NCBI GenBank assembly: GCA_963422675.2
Contig: CAXVYS010000021.1
Coordinates: forward strand, 124,001 to 188,000
Direction of reading: 5' to 3'
Length of the DNA: 64,000 nt
Origin: UBA4416 sp963422675
Lineage (GTDB): Bacteria; Bacteroidota; Bacteroidia; B-17B0; Aurantibacillaceae
A program made the translations under genes and the position numbers. The notes below the pieces were generated by a model that searched no databases, was not told the DNA's origin, and was given only the letters and a program-made list of their open reading frames with translations. This document shows, in pieces, positions 1 through 8,352 of the stretch. Positions within the stretch are counted from its first letter, which is position 1. The number at the start of each line of letters is the position of its first letter.

Positions 1-1
1 A

Positions 2-226
2 TTAGAACAATGGTTTAAAAAACTCATTGAGCAAAATAAAACATTGAAATGGATTGATCAGGCAATTTTTGAAAAAACAATTCGAAAACACTGGCTTGAT
101 GCCTGCGGAATGACCAATCTGGGTTTACCCGTATTTTTCAGGTATCTTGGATCGGAGCTGCGCGATAAAAAAAATGAATCAATTGCTAAGCTTTTCGTAA
201 AGTGTTTGGTAAGACAATTTCAATAG
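2..226 (+). CDS. C-terminal end of an unidentified protein (partial)
   Basis: The reading frame is open from base 2 to the TAG at 224-226, so this is the 3' end of a gene that begins before the window. The visible 74 residues are rich in aromatic and basic residues and show no motif I can name with confidence. The spacing of Trp, His and Leu is loosely like the extreme C-terminus of asparagine-synthase-type amidotransferases, which are common in surface-polysaccharide loci, but this is only a weak suggestion. The gene is convergent with the epimerase gene that ends 12 bases downstream. An internal TTG at 44 is not a credible start because the frame continues upstream. Confidence 0.5.
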   Translation, partial: LEQWFKKLIEQNKTLKWIDQAIFEKTIRKHWLDACGMTNLGLPVFFRYLGSELRDKKNESIAKLFVKCLVRQFQ

Positions 227-238
227 AAGAAACCGGTT

Positions 239-1168
239 TTATTTTGCGGGTAAGCTCTTAATATGCTTATACGTTTTTAAAATTCCTTCCTCAACCGGTG
301 TAAATTTGAATTCAGTATTGGCAGTAATGATCTTTGAGTTATCTAAATGAATCATGGAATTATCACTTTGGCGGGCATCTTTATAAACCACTTCAAAATG
401 TTCGGGAATATATTTTTTCATTATACCTACTATTTCATTGATGCTAAGGGTATCATTAGAAGAGGTATTGTAGATTTCCGAAGTGGTAGTATTCGCAAAA
501 ACAGAAAGAGTCATTAACTCTACAAGGTCCTTTACATACAGGTAATTCCTTACATTTTCTCCGTTCCCAAAAACATAGATCTTCTTTTCAGAAATGATTT
601 TTTCGATAAATGTATTAATTAAACCAATGCCTTTACCTGTGTTCTGGCCTTCTCCGTATACATTGGATACTCTGTAAATATCAAAATTAAGGTTGTATTT
701 TACGTTAAAATAGTTCAGGAAATGCTCCATCGTTAATTTAACGATCCCGTAAGGAGAGAAGGGATTGGTAAACGAATTTTCATTCACCTTTTTTTCTGTT
801 GCTCCGTATACTGTACCCCCGCTTGAAACGAAAATTATTTTTTTAATGGGTAAATGAGCAATGTTTTCGGTGAATGTAATAAAGGGGATTAAATTTTTTT
901 CAATGTCCATTACCGGATTTTCCCAACTAGTGGAAGGAATGGTTTCAGAAGCGAGGTAGTAAATGAAATCTATCTCTGCAAAATCTTTCGCTAACTGCTC
1001 TTTATTGTTAGGATCTATTTTTGAATAGGGAAACTGGCTTTGTCCAACAAGTTGTTCACTTTTACCAAATAAAAAAACAGAAGCTCCGGGAACCGTTGAT
1101 AGTCTTTCAGTTAAATGTTTTCCAATAAACCCATTGGATCCTATGATGGCTATGCGCACGTTTCCCAT
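239..1168 (-). CDS. NAD-dependent epimerase/dehydratase (extended SDR)
   Basis: This 309-residue protein is an extended short-chain dehydrogenase acting on a nucleotide sugar in the cytoplasm. The Rossmann motif GSNGFIG lies at residues 10-16, the SSGGTVYG strand at 115-122 supplies the catalytic serine region, and the YxxxK pair is Y140/K144. The length is normal for the UDP-glucose 4-epimerase-like branch, but the exact substrate cannot be read from these motifs. It follows the minus-strand GT4 gene with one base between them, so the two are probably co-transcribed and belong to the surface-glycan locus. The start is an ATG in a natural position just before the first beta strand. Confidence 0.88.
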   Translation of the reverse strand: MGNVRIAIIGSNGFIGKHLTERLSTVPGASVFLFGKSEQLVGQSQFPYSKIDPNNKEQLAKDFAEIDFIYYLASETIPSTSWENPVMDIEKNLIPFITFTENIAHLPIKKIIFVSSGGTVYGATEKKVNENSFTNPFSPYGIVKLTMEHFLNYFNVKYNLNFDIYRVSNVYGEGQNTGKGIGLINTFIEKIISEKKIYVFGNGENVRNYLYVKDLVELMTLSVFANTTTSEIYNTSSNDTLSINEIVGIMKKYIPEHFEVVYKDARQSDNSMIHLDNSKIITANTEFKFTPVEEGILKTYKHIKSLPAK

Positions 1169-1169
1169 A

Positions 1170-2321
1170 TTAATGAATCTTTTTTAATTCGGCTTTCAGG
1201 CTATTGGCCCAACTGTCCCAGTTTAATTCTTGATCAAATAATTCCCTTGCCGATTTTTGAAGCTTGTCATAACGGTTCTCGTCCTTCCAAAGTGTTTCAA
1301 TAATATCGGCGTATCCTTCTCCTGTATCATTAAAATCTACCAGGAATCCATTTACGCCCGGCTTAATATGGCCGGCCACACCGCCTGTATCAGCTGAGAG
1401 AATAGGTAGTGCAAAAGAGCTTGCTTCGCAAAACACAATGGGGGTACAATCAAAACGGGTAGGTAAAATAAAAAACGAATGCTCTAAAAAAAGATCTTCC
1501 AGGGCTTGCAATCCTTCTTTTGTGTTTTTATTTAAAAAAGGAATAATGGTAATATGTGGATCATGTAAAGGCGTTTCAGGCTCACATCCTACAATGGTTA
1601 AATGCGCAGGGATATTTTTTTTCAATAAGGTATGTAAGGCATTAATGGCAATATCTACTCCTTTGTTCTTCCAGAAAGTTCCTACCAATAATAATTTGCA
1701 GGTGCCTGTTTTAACTTTATGATCAAATACATATTGTGCAGAGGGAGTTACATCCATGTTTGCTCCAAAAGGAAGCACAAGGGTTGTTGCAGGGTTCAGT
1801 TGGTAATGTTTAATGGCATAATCGGCCGCCCAGTGTGAAGACAGGATATTGAGGCGGGCTTTATGTAAAGCAATGGATTCTGTTTTAAGGCTTTGTTTTT
1901 CCGACCACTTCCATAAATTGGTAATAATGGTATGGTAATTCAGAGAGTTGGCAATAATCCTGTCACCAACAAACACAATAGGAAGATCTGTTTTAAGATA
2001 GGCAATATAAGCTATTCCGGCAGGTGATACAATCAGATCATATTTGGCCTGCTTAAGTTTCTTGCTGAACAGCCTTCCGCAGGCTTTTGCGTACATGGTG
2101 GAGTTTCTGTAATCAAACCTCTTTTTAAATAAATACAAGGAAAAACCATGTACTATTTTGCATAAAAAGGTAATAAAAACAGGCTCATCAGGCCCAAGGA
2201 GATCCACTTCACCAAAATGCTTTTCAAGGGTTTTCCATATATAATGGTTTGTTCCGCTCCAGGCATGCTTATCTTTTGGGTCAGATACGGTTATATAGGC
2301 TATTTTTTTTGGTAACTTCAC
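1170..2321 (-). CDS. Glycosyltransferase family 4
   Basis: This is a GT-B fold glycosyltransferase of about 383 residues. The C-terminal half carries the usual donor-site segment, with a Glu in FFILPTRFDCTPIVFCEASS and then the GG loop of SADTGGVAGH. It probably transfers a sugar from a nucleotide donor during repeat-unit or LPS assembly at the inner face of the membrane. The frame could start at a TTG at 2339, but that TTG is the end of a TAACTTTG promoter element (2337-2344). I therefore choose the GTG at 2321, which gives a short leader and an N-terminus beginning VKLPKKIAYIT, typical of the family. It is divergent from the next GT4 gene. Confidence 0.82.
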   Translation of the reverse strand: MKLPKKIAYITVSDPKDKHAWSGTNHYIWKTLEKHFGEVDLLGPDEPVFITFLCKIVHGFSLYLFKKRFDYRNSTMYAKACGRLFSKKLKQAKYDLIVSPAGIAYIAYLKTDLPIVFVGDRIIANSLNYHTIITNLWKWSEKQSLKTESIALHKARLNILSSHWAADYAIKHYQLNPATTLVLPFGANMDVTPSAQYVFDHKVKTGTCKLLLVGTFWKNKGVDIAINALHTLLKKNIPAHLTIVGCEPETPLHDPHITIIPFLNKNTKEGLQALEDLFLEHSFFILPTRFDCTPIVFCEASSFALPILSADTGGVAGHIKPGVNGFLVDFNDTGEGYADIIETLWKDENRYDKLQKSARELFDQELNWDSWANSLKAELKKIH

Positions 2322-2336
2322 GCTTAAAAGTAGGCA

Positions 2337-2344
2337 CAAAGTTA
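2337..2344 (-). promoter_or_regulatory. Candidate -7 element TAACTTTG for the minus-strand GT4/epimerase pair
   Basis: Read on the minus strand this is TAACTTTG, a full match to the Bacteroidota -7 consensus TAnnTTTG. Transcription would start near 2330, nine bases before the GTG at 2321. I see no convincing -33 TTG at the usual distance. Confidence 0.5.
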
Positions 2345-2443
2345 GGGTTTTTATGCCAAGCTGCTAAATATTTTAAAATCCCTCTGTTTATAACCTTTTT
2401 CTTTTTAAAACGGGTATACCAACAAACACCTTATTTTTATAAA

Positions 2444-3556
2444 ATGCCTGTTACTACAAAAGTTTTACTCTTATCCGACACCTATTCTGAGCACACCGAA
2501 AAGTGGGCTTTGGGTTTGGCATCCGGTGGAGTGGAAGTAGGGCTTTTCAGTTTTAATAAAGCATCTTACCCATGGTATAAGGATAAACCAAATATCACCT
2601 TATTGTATGAACCTGATGAGAAACTCGTAGTAGGTTCCGATTCGGGAAAACTTTCTTACTTAAAACATGTAGGCATTTTAAAAAAAGCGATTCGCAATTT
2701 TAAACCAGATGTATTGCATGCCCATTACGCCACAAGTTATGGCTTAGTGGGAGCTTTAAGTGGTTTTCATCCTTTTGTAATTTCAGCATGGGGAACCGAT
2801 GTGATGAAATTTCCACAAAAGAATTTTATAAACAGGGCTGTTTTAAAATATAATTTAAGAAAAGCAGATGCCCTTTGTGCAACTTCCTTTACAATTAAAA
2901 ATTATTTAAAACCGGTAACAGCCAAAGCGGTTCATGTGATTCCGTTTGGAGTAAATATTGAAGCGTTTAAACCAAAGAATGTAACACCTTTGTTTGAAGA
3001 ACAGGCTTTTGTGTTTGGCTGTATCAAATCATTGGAAAAGCTTTATAACACAGATGTTTCTATAAAAGCTTTTGCCGCCTTAAAAACAAAATTCCCGGAT
3101 AGAGTACTTAAATTATTAATTGTGGGAGATGGCTCGCAGTTACACAATTTAAAGCACTTAGTAACTGAGCTGAATATTCATGAACATGTTCTGTTTACCG
3201 GTAGAATTCCCTTTTCTCAAATTCCAGATTATTGCAACAGGCTGGATGTGTTTTTAAACATAAGCGATTATGAAAGCTTTGGCGTTTCTGTTATTGAAGC
3301 CATGGCCTGCGAAAAAGCAGTTATCGTTACTAATACAGGTGGCTTAAAAGAAATTGTGGAAGATGAATCCTACGGCTCGTTAGTGGAAGTAGGAAATGTA
3401 GCACAAACAGCCATGGAAATGGAAAAGTATTTGACAAATCCTGAATTAAAAAAGAGGGTGGGAGTAAAAGCCCGGCAAAAAGTGCTCGAAAAATATAATT
3501 GGGATAACAATATTCAGGAAATGATTAACGTTTATAAACAGTTGATAAAACAATAA
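2444..3556 (+). CDS. Glycosyltransferase family 4
   Basis: This 370-residue GT-B glycosyltransferase begins MPVTTKVLLLSDTYSEHTEK. The C-terminal domain has the acceptor/donor stretch LNISDYESFGVSVIEAMACE, containing the E-x7-E pair characteristic of retaining GT4 enzymes, followed by a TGG loop. The open frame extends upstream to 2249, but that part lies over the divergent gene and codes for an unlikely Phe/Leu/Lys-rich stretch, so the ATG at 2444 is chosen. It opens a tightly spaced plus-strand run that continues through the O-antigen ligase-like gene. It probably adds one sugar of the surface-glycan repeat unit; donor and acceptor are unknown. Confidence 0.88.
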   Translation: MPVTTKVLLLSDTYSEHTEKWALGLASGGVEVGLFSFNKASYPWYKDKPNITLLYEPDEKLVVGSDSGKLSYLKHVGILKKAIRNFKPDVLHAHYATSYGLVGALSGFHPFVISAWGTDVMKFPQKNFINRAVLKYNLRKADALCATSFTIKNYLKPVTAKAVHVIPFGVNIEAFKPKNVTPLFEEQAFVFGCIKSLEKLYNTDVSIKAFAALKTKFPDRVLKLLIVGDGSQLHNLKHLVTELNIHEHVLFTGRIPFSQIPDYCNRLDVFLNISDYESFGVSVIEAMACEKAVIVTNTGGLKEIVEDESYGSLVEVGNVAQTAMEMEKYLTNPELKKRVGVKARQKVLEKYNWDNNIQEMINVYKQLIKQ

Positions 3557-3557
3557 A

Positions 3558-4448
3558 TTGCGAAAATTATTACTTAAAATACTACCGGCAGGTGTGATTG
3601 ATTTTTATAAAAAAAATAAAAGTAATCGCAAACAAAAGCACCGTAACCAATTGGAAAAATCTAACCGGATAATAACAGAGGAAGAGGTGATAGAACAGCT
3701 ACAACTGGCCGGAATAAAGGAAGGGGAGGTGGTGATGTTACACTCGGCCCTGAGTAAAATAGGTTTTGTAAAAGAGGGTGCCCAGGCGATCATACAGGCT
3801 TTTATAAAAGTAATTGGAACTGAGGGAACCCTTATGATGCCTTCTTTTCCTGCTATCGGCTTTAATTACAATTACCTCAAAACAAATCCTGTTTTTGATA
3901 GTAAACATACTCCTTCTAAAATGGGAGTAATTACCGAAACCTTCCGCAACATGAAAGGAGTGGAAAGAAGTCTGCATCCAACAGATGCCGTTTGCGCTTT
4001 TGGTAAGCAAGCAGTGTATTTAACCAAAGACCATGTTCATCAATTAACACCTTATAATAAAAACAGTCCTTTTTACAGATTAAGTGCCTTAGATGGTAAA
4101 ATTGTATTAATAGGGGTTGACCTGAACAGCTTAACCAACCTGCATACCTTAGAGGATGCCGTCGAAAATTTTGAATATCCGGTGTATCATCAAACCATCT
4201 TTAACACAACATTGATTAATGATTCAGGGCAAAGAATAGAAATGCAAACAAAAGTGCATGATCCGTTATATTCAAAAAAACGTAAATGCAATGAATTGAT
4301 GCCGCAGTTTGAAAAAGCCGGGTTCTTAAAACACTTTAAATTAGGTTCGGCAAATTGTATCATCATTGATGCTGGTGCGATGCATCAATGGATGGTGGAG
4401 AATTATGGAACAAAAGGAATAACCATGTACACGCCTCATGGTAAATAA
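3558..4448 (+). CDS. AAC(3)-family N-acyltransferase
   Basis: The protein (296 residues) belongs to the aminoglycoside 3-N-acetyltransferase fold. Visible signatures are the LHSALSKIG strand near residue 60, the segment GTEGTLMMPSF, the HPTDAVCAFG loop and the TPYNKNSPFYRL region that lines the CoA and acceptor sites. Members inside polysaccharide loci acylate amino sugars rather than antibiotics, and the context here argues for that. A basic, Lys/Asn/Arg-rich tail of about 40 residues precedes the domain. The start is a TTG one base after the previous stop; no ATG fits upstream. It forms part of a run with two deacetylases and a FemAB-like gene. Confidence 0.8.
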   Translation: MRKLLLKILPAGVIDFYKKNKSNRKQKHRNQLEKSNRIITEEEVIEQLQLAGIKEGEVVMLHSALSKIGFVKEGAQAIIQAFIKVIGTEGTLMMPSFPAIGFNYNYLKTNPVFDSKHTPSKMGVITETFRNMKGVERSLHPTDAVCAFGKQAVYLTKDHVHQLTPYNKNSPFYRLSALDGKIVLIGVDLNSLTNLHTLEDAVENFEYPVYHQTIFNTTLINDSGQRIEMQTKVHDPLYSKKRKCNELMPQFEKAGFLKHFKLGSANCIIIDAGAMHQWMVENYGTKGITMYTPHGK

Positions 4449-4456
4449 TTAAAAAA

Positions 4457-5434
4457 ATGCAGATACACATTAGCTTTGATTATGAATTGTTTTTTGGAAA
4501 CGCATCCGGCAGTGCTGATAAGTGTATCCTGGAGCCAACTCAAAAGCTAATGGAAATTGCAGCCAAACATAAAGTTCCTTTTATCTTTTTTGTGGATGCA
4601 GGGTACCTGGTGCAATTAAAGGCACACCGCCATATTTCATCATGCAAAAACGATTATGATCGCATTGCCTTGCAGATACAGCAATTAGTGGCATTGGGGC
4701 ATGAAATAGCATTGCACATTCATCCACATTGGGAAGACTCGTCCTATAAAAATGATCAATGGGATATTAATACCACCCGTTATAAATTAGCTGATTTTAA
4801 GGAATACGAAATCCTTGACATTGTATCCAGATACCATCAGGCCATTAAAGACATAACCGGTAAGTCCTGTAAATCATATAGAGCGGGCGGTTGGTGTATA
4901 CAACCTTTTGAGCCAATTAAAAACGCGTTACAGGCCAATCATATTTTTGTGGACAGCACTGTTTATTACAAAGGATACCATGCTTCCGAAGCACATGCTT
5001 ATGATTTTACAACAGCAAAAGATAGGTCGGAATGGTCCTTTGAAAATGATCCCTGCATAGAAAATAAAAATGGTTCTTTTACAGAAGTTCCTGTTACTCC
5101 CGATACAATCCCTCCGTTTTTTTATTGGAAGTTATATTTTAAAATGAGATCCAATCCTCTGGTATATAAGCCTGTGGGAGATGGAAACTGGTTGGTTGAC
5201 AGGAAGCGGATCTACAAACATTTTTATACAGCGACGTCTCATTTTGCGTGTTGCGACGGGTTTTTCGCTTCCCGGTTAAAAGCTATTTTAGCAAATTCAG
5301 AAAAAAAACAGAAAACAAGAATGATGGTATTGAGCCATCCCAAATCTTTAGCGCCTTACTCTTTTGAAACTTTGGATACATTTATCGGGTATTCTAAATC
5401 AAAAGGCCATACGTTTAATACGATCACACACTAA
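4457..5434 (+). CDS. Polysaccharide deacetylase-like (NodB-type) protein
   Basis: This 325-residue protein begins directly with the NodB-type motif 1 (SFDYE, residues 6-10) and has the motif 2 histidines in GHEIALHIHPHW (81-92). An Arg-Ala-Gly-Gly segment follows (YRAGGW), as in motif 3. These residues place the metal and the catalytic base of carbohydrate esterase family 4-like deacetylases. No signal peptide is visible, so it probably acts in the cytoplasm on a lipid-linked or nucleotide-linked sugar, or is exported by other means. Its stop codon overlaps the start of the next gene by one base (TAATG), which suggests translational coupling with the FemAB-like gene. Confidence 0.78.
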   Translation: MQIHISFDYELFFGNASGSADKCILEPTQKLMEIAAKHKVPFIFFVDAGYLVQLKAHRHISSCKNDYDRIALQIQQLVALGHEIALHIHPHWEDSSYKNDQWDINTTRYKLADFKEYEILDIVSRYHQAIKDITGKSCKSYRAGGWCIQPFEPIKNALQANHIFVDSTVYYKGYHASEAHAYDFTTAKDRSEWSFENDPCIENKNGSFTEVPVTPDTIPPFFYWKLYFKMRSNPLVYKPVGDGNWLVDRKRIYKHFYTATSHFACCDGFFASRLKAILANSEKKQKTRMMVLSHPKSLAPYSFETLDTFIGYSKSKGHTFNTITH

Positions 5435-6339
5435 TGAGTTTCATCAAACATATACTTCACAAGGATATTGATTTTAAAAAATGGGATCAGGTTATTTTAG
5501 CTTCTCAATACCCTTTGGTATTTGCCCAATCCTTTTATTTAAGTGCCACATGCCCGGGCTGGGATGCTTTGGTGATAGGCGATTATGAATCTGTTTTTCC
5601 TTTAACCCAAAAACAAAAATTTGGAATTCCGTATTTAAGCCAGCCTTCCTTTACTCCACAGTTGGGTATATATGGAAAGGTTAATCAAGCCATAGAAAAA
5701 CTGGTTTACGATTATATTACGGCTCAGTACCGGCTTATAGAAATAGAGTTAAACGCAAGTAATACCTTAAAAACAGAATACCATTTCCCGAAATCAACTT
5801 ATATCATTGATTATAAAGAAGGATACAAACAAAATCAGAATACGAAGCGAAATGTAATGAAGGCGAAGGAGCATCACCTTGTTTTCGAACAAATTCCGAA
5901 CGAAGAAATTGTGAAGCTTTCTCAAACATATTTAAGTCCGTTTTTAAAATCGGGATTAAAATTAGCACCTGAAACCATTCAAACTTTCGATCGTTTGTTA
6001 AAATCTGCTATTCGGGCAAATACCCTCTATTCATTTAAAGTAGTAGATCAGGAAAATAAAGTTATGGCCATTGCACACTTTATTAGTAACGGCAAACATA
6101 CCGTGTATTTAAAAGGAATTAATTTTGATAAGCAGGAAAGCCTTGGTAGCATGCATTTTCTGAACAGTTCTGCTATTGAATTTTTTGATTCCAAAACCCA
6201 AGTATTTGATTTTGGAGGAGGGACAAAAGAGAGCCTCGCAAATTTTTATAAAGGCTTTGGAGGGAAAGAATTTGTATATAACTATTTAAAATATAACAGA
6301 TTGCCGTTAATATTTAAAATATTAAGTAATAAAAAATAG
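5434..6339 (+). CDS. FemAB/GNAT-like acyl- or aminoacyltransferase
   Basis: The 301-residue protein has the layout of the FemAB-like GNAT superfamily: an N-terminal half with a Trp/Pro-rich acceptor region, then TKRNVMKAKEHH near residue 145, a helical FLKSGLKL section, and a C-terminal acyl-donor strand ending FDFGGGTKESLANFYKGFGG. That last motif is typical of polysaccharide-locus GNAT proteins that attach an acyl or amino-acid group to a sugar. The start codon overlaps the upstream stop by one base. It probably decorates an amino group freed by the neighbouring deacetylase, but this is inferred from context. The substrate is unknown. Confidence 0.7.
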   Translation: MSFIKHILHKDIDFKKWDQVILASQYPLVFAQSFYLSATCPGWDALVIGDYESVFPLTQKQKFGIPYLSQPSFTPQLGIYGKVNQAIEKLVYDYITAQYRLIEIELNASNTLKTEYHFPKSTYIIDYKEGYKQNQNTKRNVMKAKEHHLVFEQIPNEEIVKLSQTYLSPFLKSGLKLAPETIQTFDRLLKSAIRANTLYSFKVVDQENKVMAIAHFISNGKHTVYLKGINFDKQESLGSMHFLNSSAIEFFDSKTQVFDFGGGTKESLANFYKGFGGKEFVYNYLKYNRLPLIFKILSNKK

Positions 6340-6362
6340 TTACTTTAATGTTTTGAAATAAA

Positions 6363-7325
6363 ATGAAAACTACGTTGTTGAGAGTGTCTTTATATGTCAT
6401 CTTTTTTTTGCAGGTATTTACTTCCTGTAAAGAAAGTACACCCGATAAAACAACCATTGCCACTTTAAAGCCCGATTGTAACTATGTAATTAAGCAGGAA
6501 GATGCTATTCAACAAATAGATACAGCTACTTTAAGGCAATGTGATACACCAGTTTTGGTATGGAAATCAGATAGTGAGCCTGATTCTTTAAATCATCAAC
6601 CGGCTATTTTTTATTCTCCTCACCAGGATGATGAAACTATTGGTATGGGAGCTTCTATTGCTGAACATGTGAGGCTTGGAAGATTGGTTTTTGTAGTATT
6701 ATTATCAAGAGGCGAAAACGATAATATGTTATTGTATTTAAAAACATTACGGCCCGATAGTAAAATGCAGAATGTAGTGGATGGAAGGAATAACGAATTT
6801 ATGGCGGCCTGTAAAAAACTGGGTGTCCACAGGGTTTATATATCCAATAAAGGAAAGGGCCACAAAGAATGCGCTAAGGATGCCATGGTAGAGAAATTTA
6901 AAAAAACAATTAATTTCTTTAGGTTATTATACCCCAAAGCATCCCATAAAACGGCGAGTGGTTGCCGCGATTCTTACAACTCTTTTTGTGAAAGACACCC
7001 TACTCATATGGCCGCAGAGGAAGCTCTGTATGACTTTTATAAACAAAAACTAATTTCTGATATCCGGTTATACCGGGTGTATATCTATTATAATAATTAT
7101 ACCAAAAAAGATGGTAATGCTTGTTATACCGAAGCCGATTGGAAAAAGAAAATTGATGAAAGAGATCAGGAAGTGAAAGAACGGGCTATTGATGAATACA
7201 AATATGTAAATGCTGCCGAACACAGGTATGGTCTGGGATATCACCGGAGCGTAAAGGAATTATTTGATAATAGTCTGGAATCAGAGTATGAATATATCGA
7301 TCACATTAAAAATATTTGTAAATAG
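6363..7325 (+). CDS. PIG-L family deacetylase, predicted lipoprotein
   Basis: The 320-residue protein starts with a hydrophobic signal and a lipobox ending at C22 (VFTSCKES), so it should be lipid-anchored in the cell envelope. The PIG-L/LmbE zinc site is visible as PHQDDE (H87, D89, D90, E91), with a second metal histidine in the RHPTHMAAEEAL segment. Known PIG-L enzymes remove N-acetyl groups from GlcNAc-containing conjugates. A periplasmic lipoprotein form suggests that it trims the exported glycan or a lipid-linked intermediate. It lies between the FemAB-like gene and a GT2 gene in the same run. The start ATG at 6363 is well placed for the signal peptide. Confidence 0.85.
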   Translation: MKTTLLRVSLYVIFFLQVFTSCKESTPDKTTIATLKPDCNYVIKQEDAIQQIDTATLRQCDTPVLVWKSDSEPDSLNHQPAIFYSPHQDDETIGMGASIAEHVRLGRLVFVVLLSRGENDNMLLYLKTLRPDSKMQNVVDGRNNEFMAACKKLGVHRVYISNKGKGHKECAKDAMVEKFKKTINFFRLLYPKASHKTASGCRDSYNSFCERHPTHMAAEEALYDFYKQKLISDIRLYRVYIYYNNYTKKDGNACYTEADWKKKIDERDQEVKERAIDEYKYVNAAEHRYGLGYHRSVKELFDNSLESEYEYIDHIKNICK

Positions 7326-7336
7326 CGCCGCATAGT

Positions 7337-8350
7337 TTGAAAACCGTATCTATAGTTATTCCCTGTTTAAATGAAAAGCATTATATCCTCCGTTGTTTGG
7401 ATTCCATTGCCTTTCAGAGCTATCCATCTCATTTAATTACAACCTATGTTTGTGATGGAAACAGTGATGATGGAACCAAAGAGATTATTAACGATTACAC
7501 TAACAAACATCATCAATTCGCTTTACTGAATAATATTAAAAAAACCACCCCTTTTGCTCTTAATATGGGGATTACTCATTCAGAGGCTGATATTATTATT
7601 ATACTGGGAGCCCATTCGGAATTGGACAAAGATTTTGTTTTGCAAAGTGTTCTTTCATTTGAGATAGACCCTGCAATTAGGTGTACCGGTGGTGTTTTAG
7701 AGAATGTGTACGAAAATAGCACCTCGCAGATTATTGGTGCCGCTATGTCTTCTTCTTTTGGTGTGGGTAATGCACACTTTAGAACGGGGAACAAAAGCGG
7801 CTATGTAGATACTGTGGCATTTGGAGCCTATAAAAGAGAAATTTTCGAGCAGGTAGGCTTATTCGATGAAGAGCTTATTAGAAATCAGGACGATGAATTT
7901 AATTTCCGGATCACCAAAGCAGGGTATAAAATATACCTGAATCATGAAATTAAGTGCAGGTATTTTGTAAGAGCTTCCTTTAAAAAATTGTATAAGCAAT
8001 ACTATCAATATGGCTACTGGAAAGTATTCGTTAATAAAAAACATCATACCATTACAACCGTTCGCCAGCTGGTTCCATTGTTTTTTGTGTTGTATTTAAT
8101 AGCCCTGGCAGCGAGTATTGCCTTGCCAAAATGGGTGTTTTTAGGAATGAGCGTGTTTGGAATTCTATACATTTTACTCGCCTTTTTATTTGCATTTAAA
8201 CAAAAAACAGGTTCTTTAAAAAATACGTTTGGTGTGGCTTACACTTTTTTTATTTTACATTTTAGTTACGGCTTAGGCTATTTAAAGGGTATATTTGACT
8301 TTTTTATTTTGAAGAAATCAATTAAAAAACACGAATCATTATCGCGTTAA
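7337..8350 (+). CDS. Membrane-associated glycosyltransferase family 2
   Basis: This 337-residue GT-A glycosyltransferase has the classic N-terminal strand VSIVIPCLNEKHYI, the CDGNSDDGT nucleotide-binding loop and the acceptor-site acidic residues in RNQDDEFNFRI. Two or three hydrophobic segments follow at the C-terminus (about residues 240-320), as in ExoA/succinoglycan-type GT2 enzymes that work at the cytoplasmic membrane. The start is a TTG at 7337, eleven bases after the previous stop, because no ATG occurs before the first beta strand. Only two bases separate it from the O-antigen ligase-like gene. The sugar transferred is unknown. Confidence 0.85.
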   Translation: MKTVSIVIPCLNEKHYILRCLDSIAFQSYPSHLITTYVCDGNSDDGTKEIINDYTNKHHQFALLNNIKKTTPFALNMGITHSEADIIIILGAHSELDKDFVLQSVLSFEIDPAIRCTGGVLENVYENSTSQIIGAAMSSSFGVGNAHFRTGNKSGYVDTVAFGAYKREIFEQVGLFDEELIRNQDDEFNFRITKAGYKIYLNHEIKCRYFVRASFKKLYKQYYQYGYWKVFVNKKHHTITTVRQLVPLFFVLYLIALAASIALPKWVFLGMSVFGILYILLAFLFAFKQKTGSLKNTFGVAYTFFILHFSYGLGYLKGIFDFFILKKSIKKHESLSR

Positions 8351-8352
8351 TT

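Noticed and set aside
2249..2443. Upstream extension of the GT4 gene that starts at 2444
   Set aside because: The extra 65 residues overlap the divergent gene and its promoter and do not resemble a glycosyltransferase N-terminus.
3558..4448. An aminoglycoside-resistance gene
   Set aside because: The fold is AAC(3)-like, but the gene sits in a glycan locus among deacetylases and glycosyltransferases, and there is no mobile element near it; acylation of a sugar is more likely.
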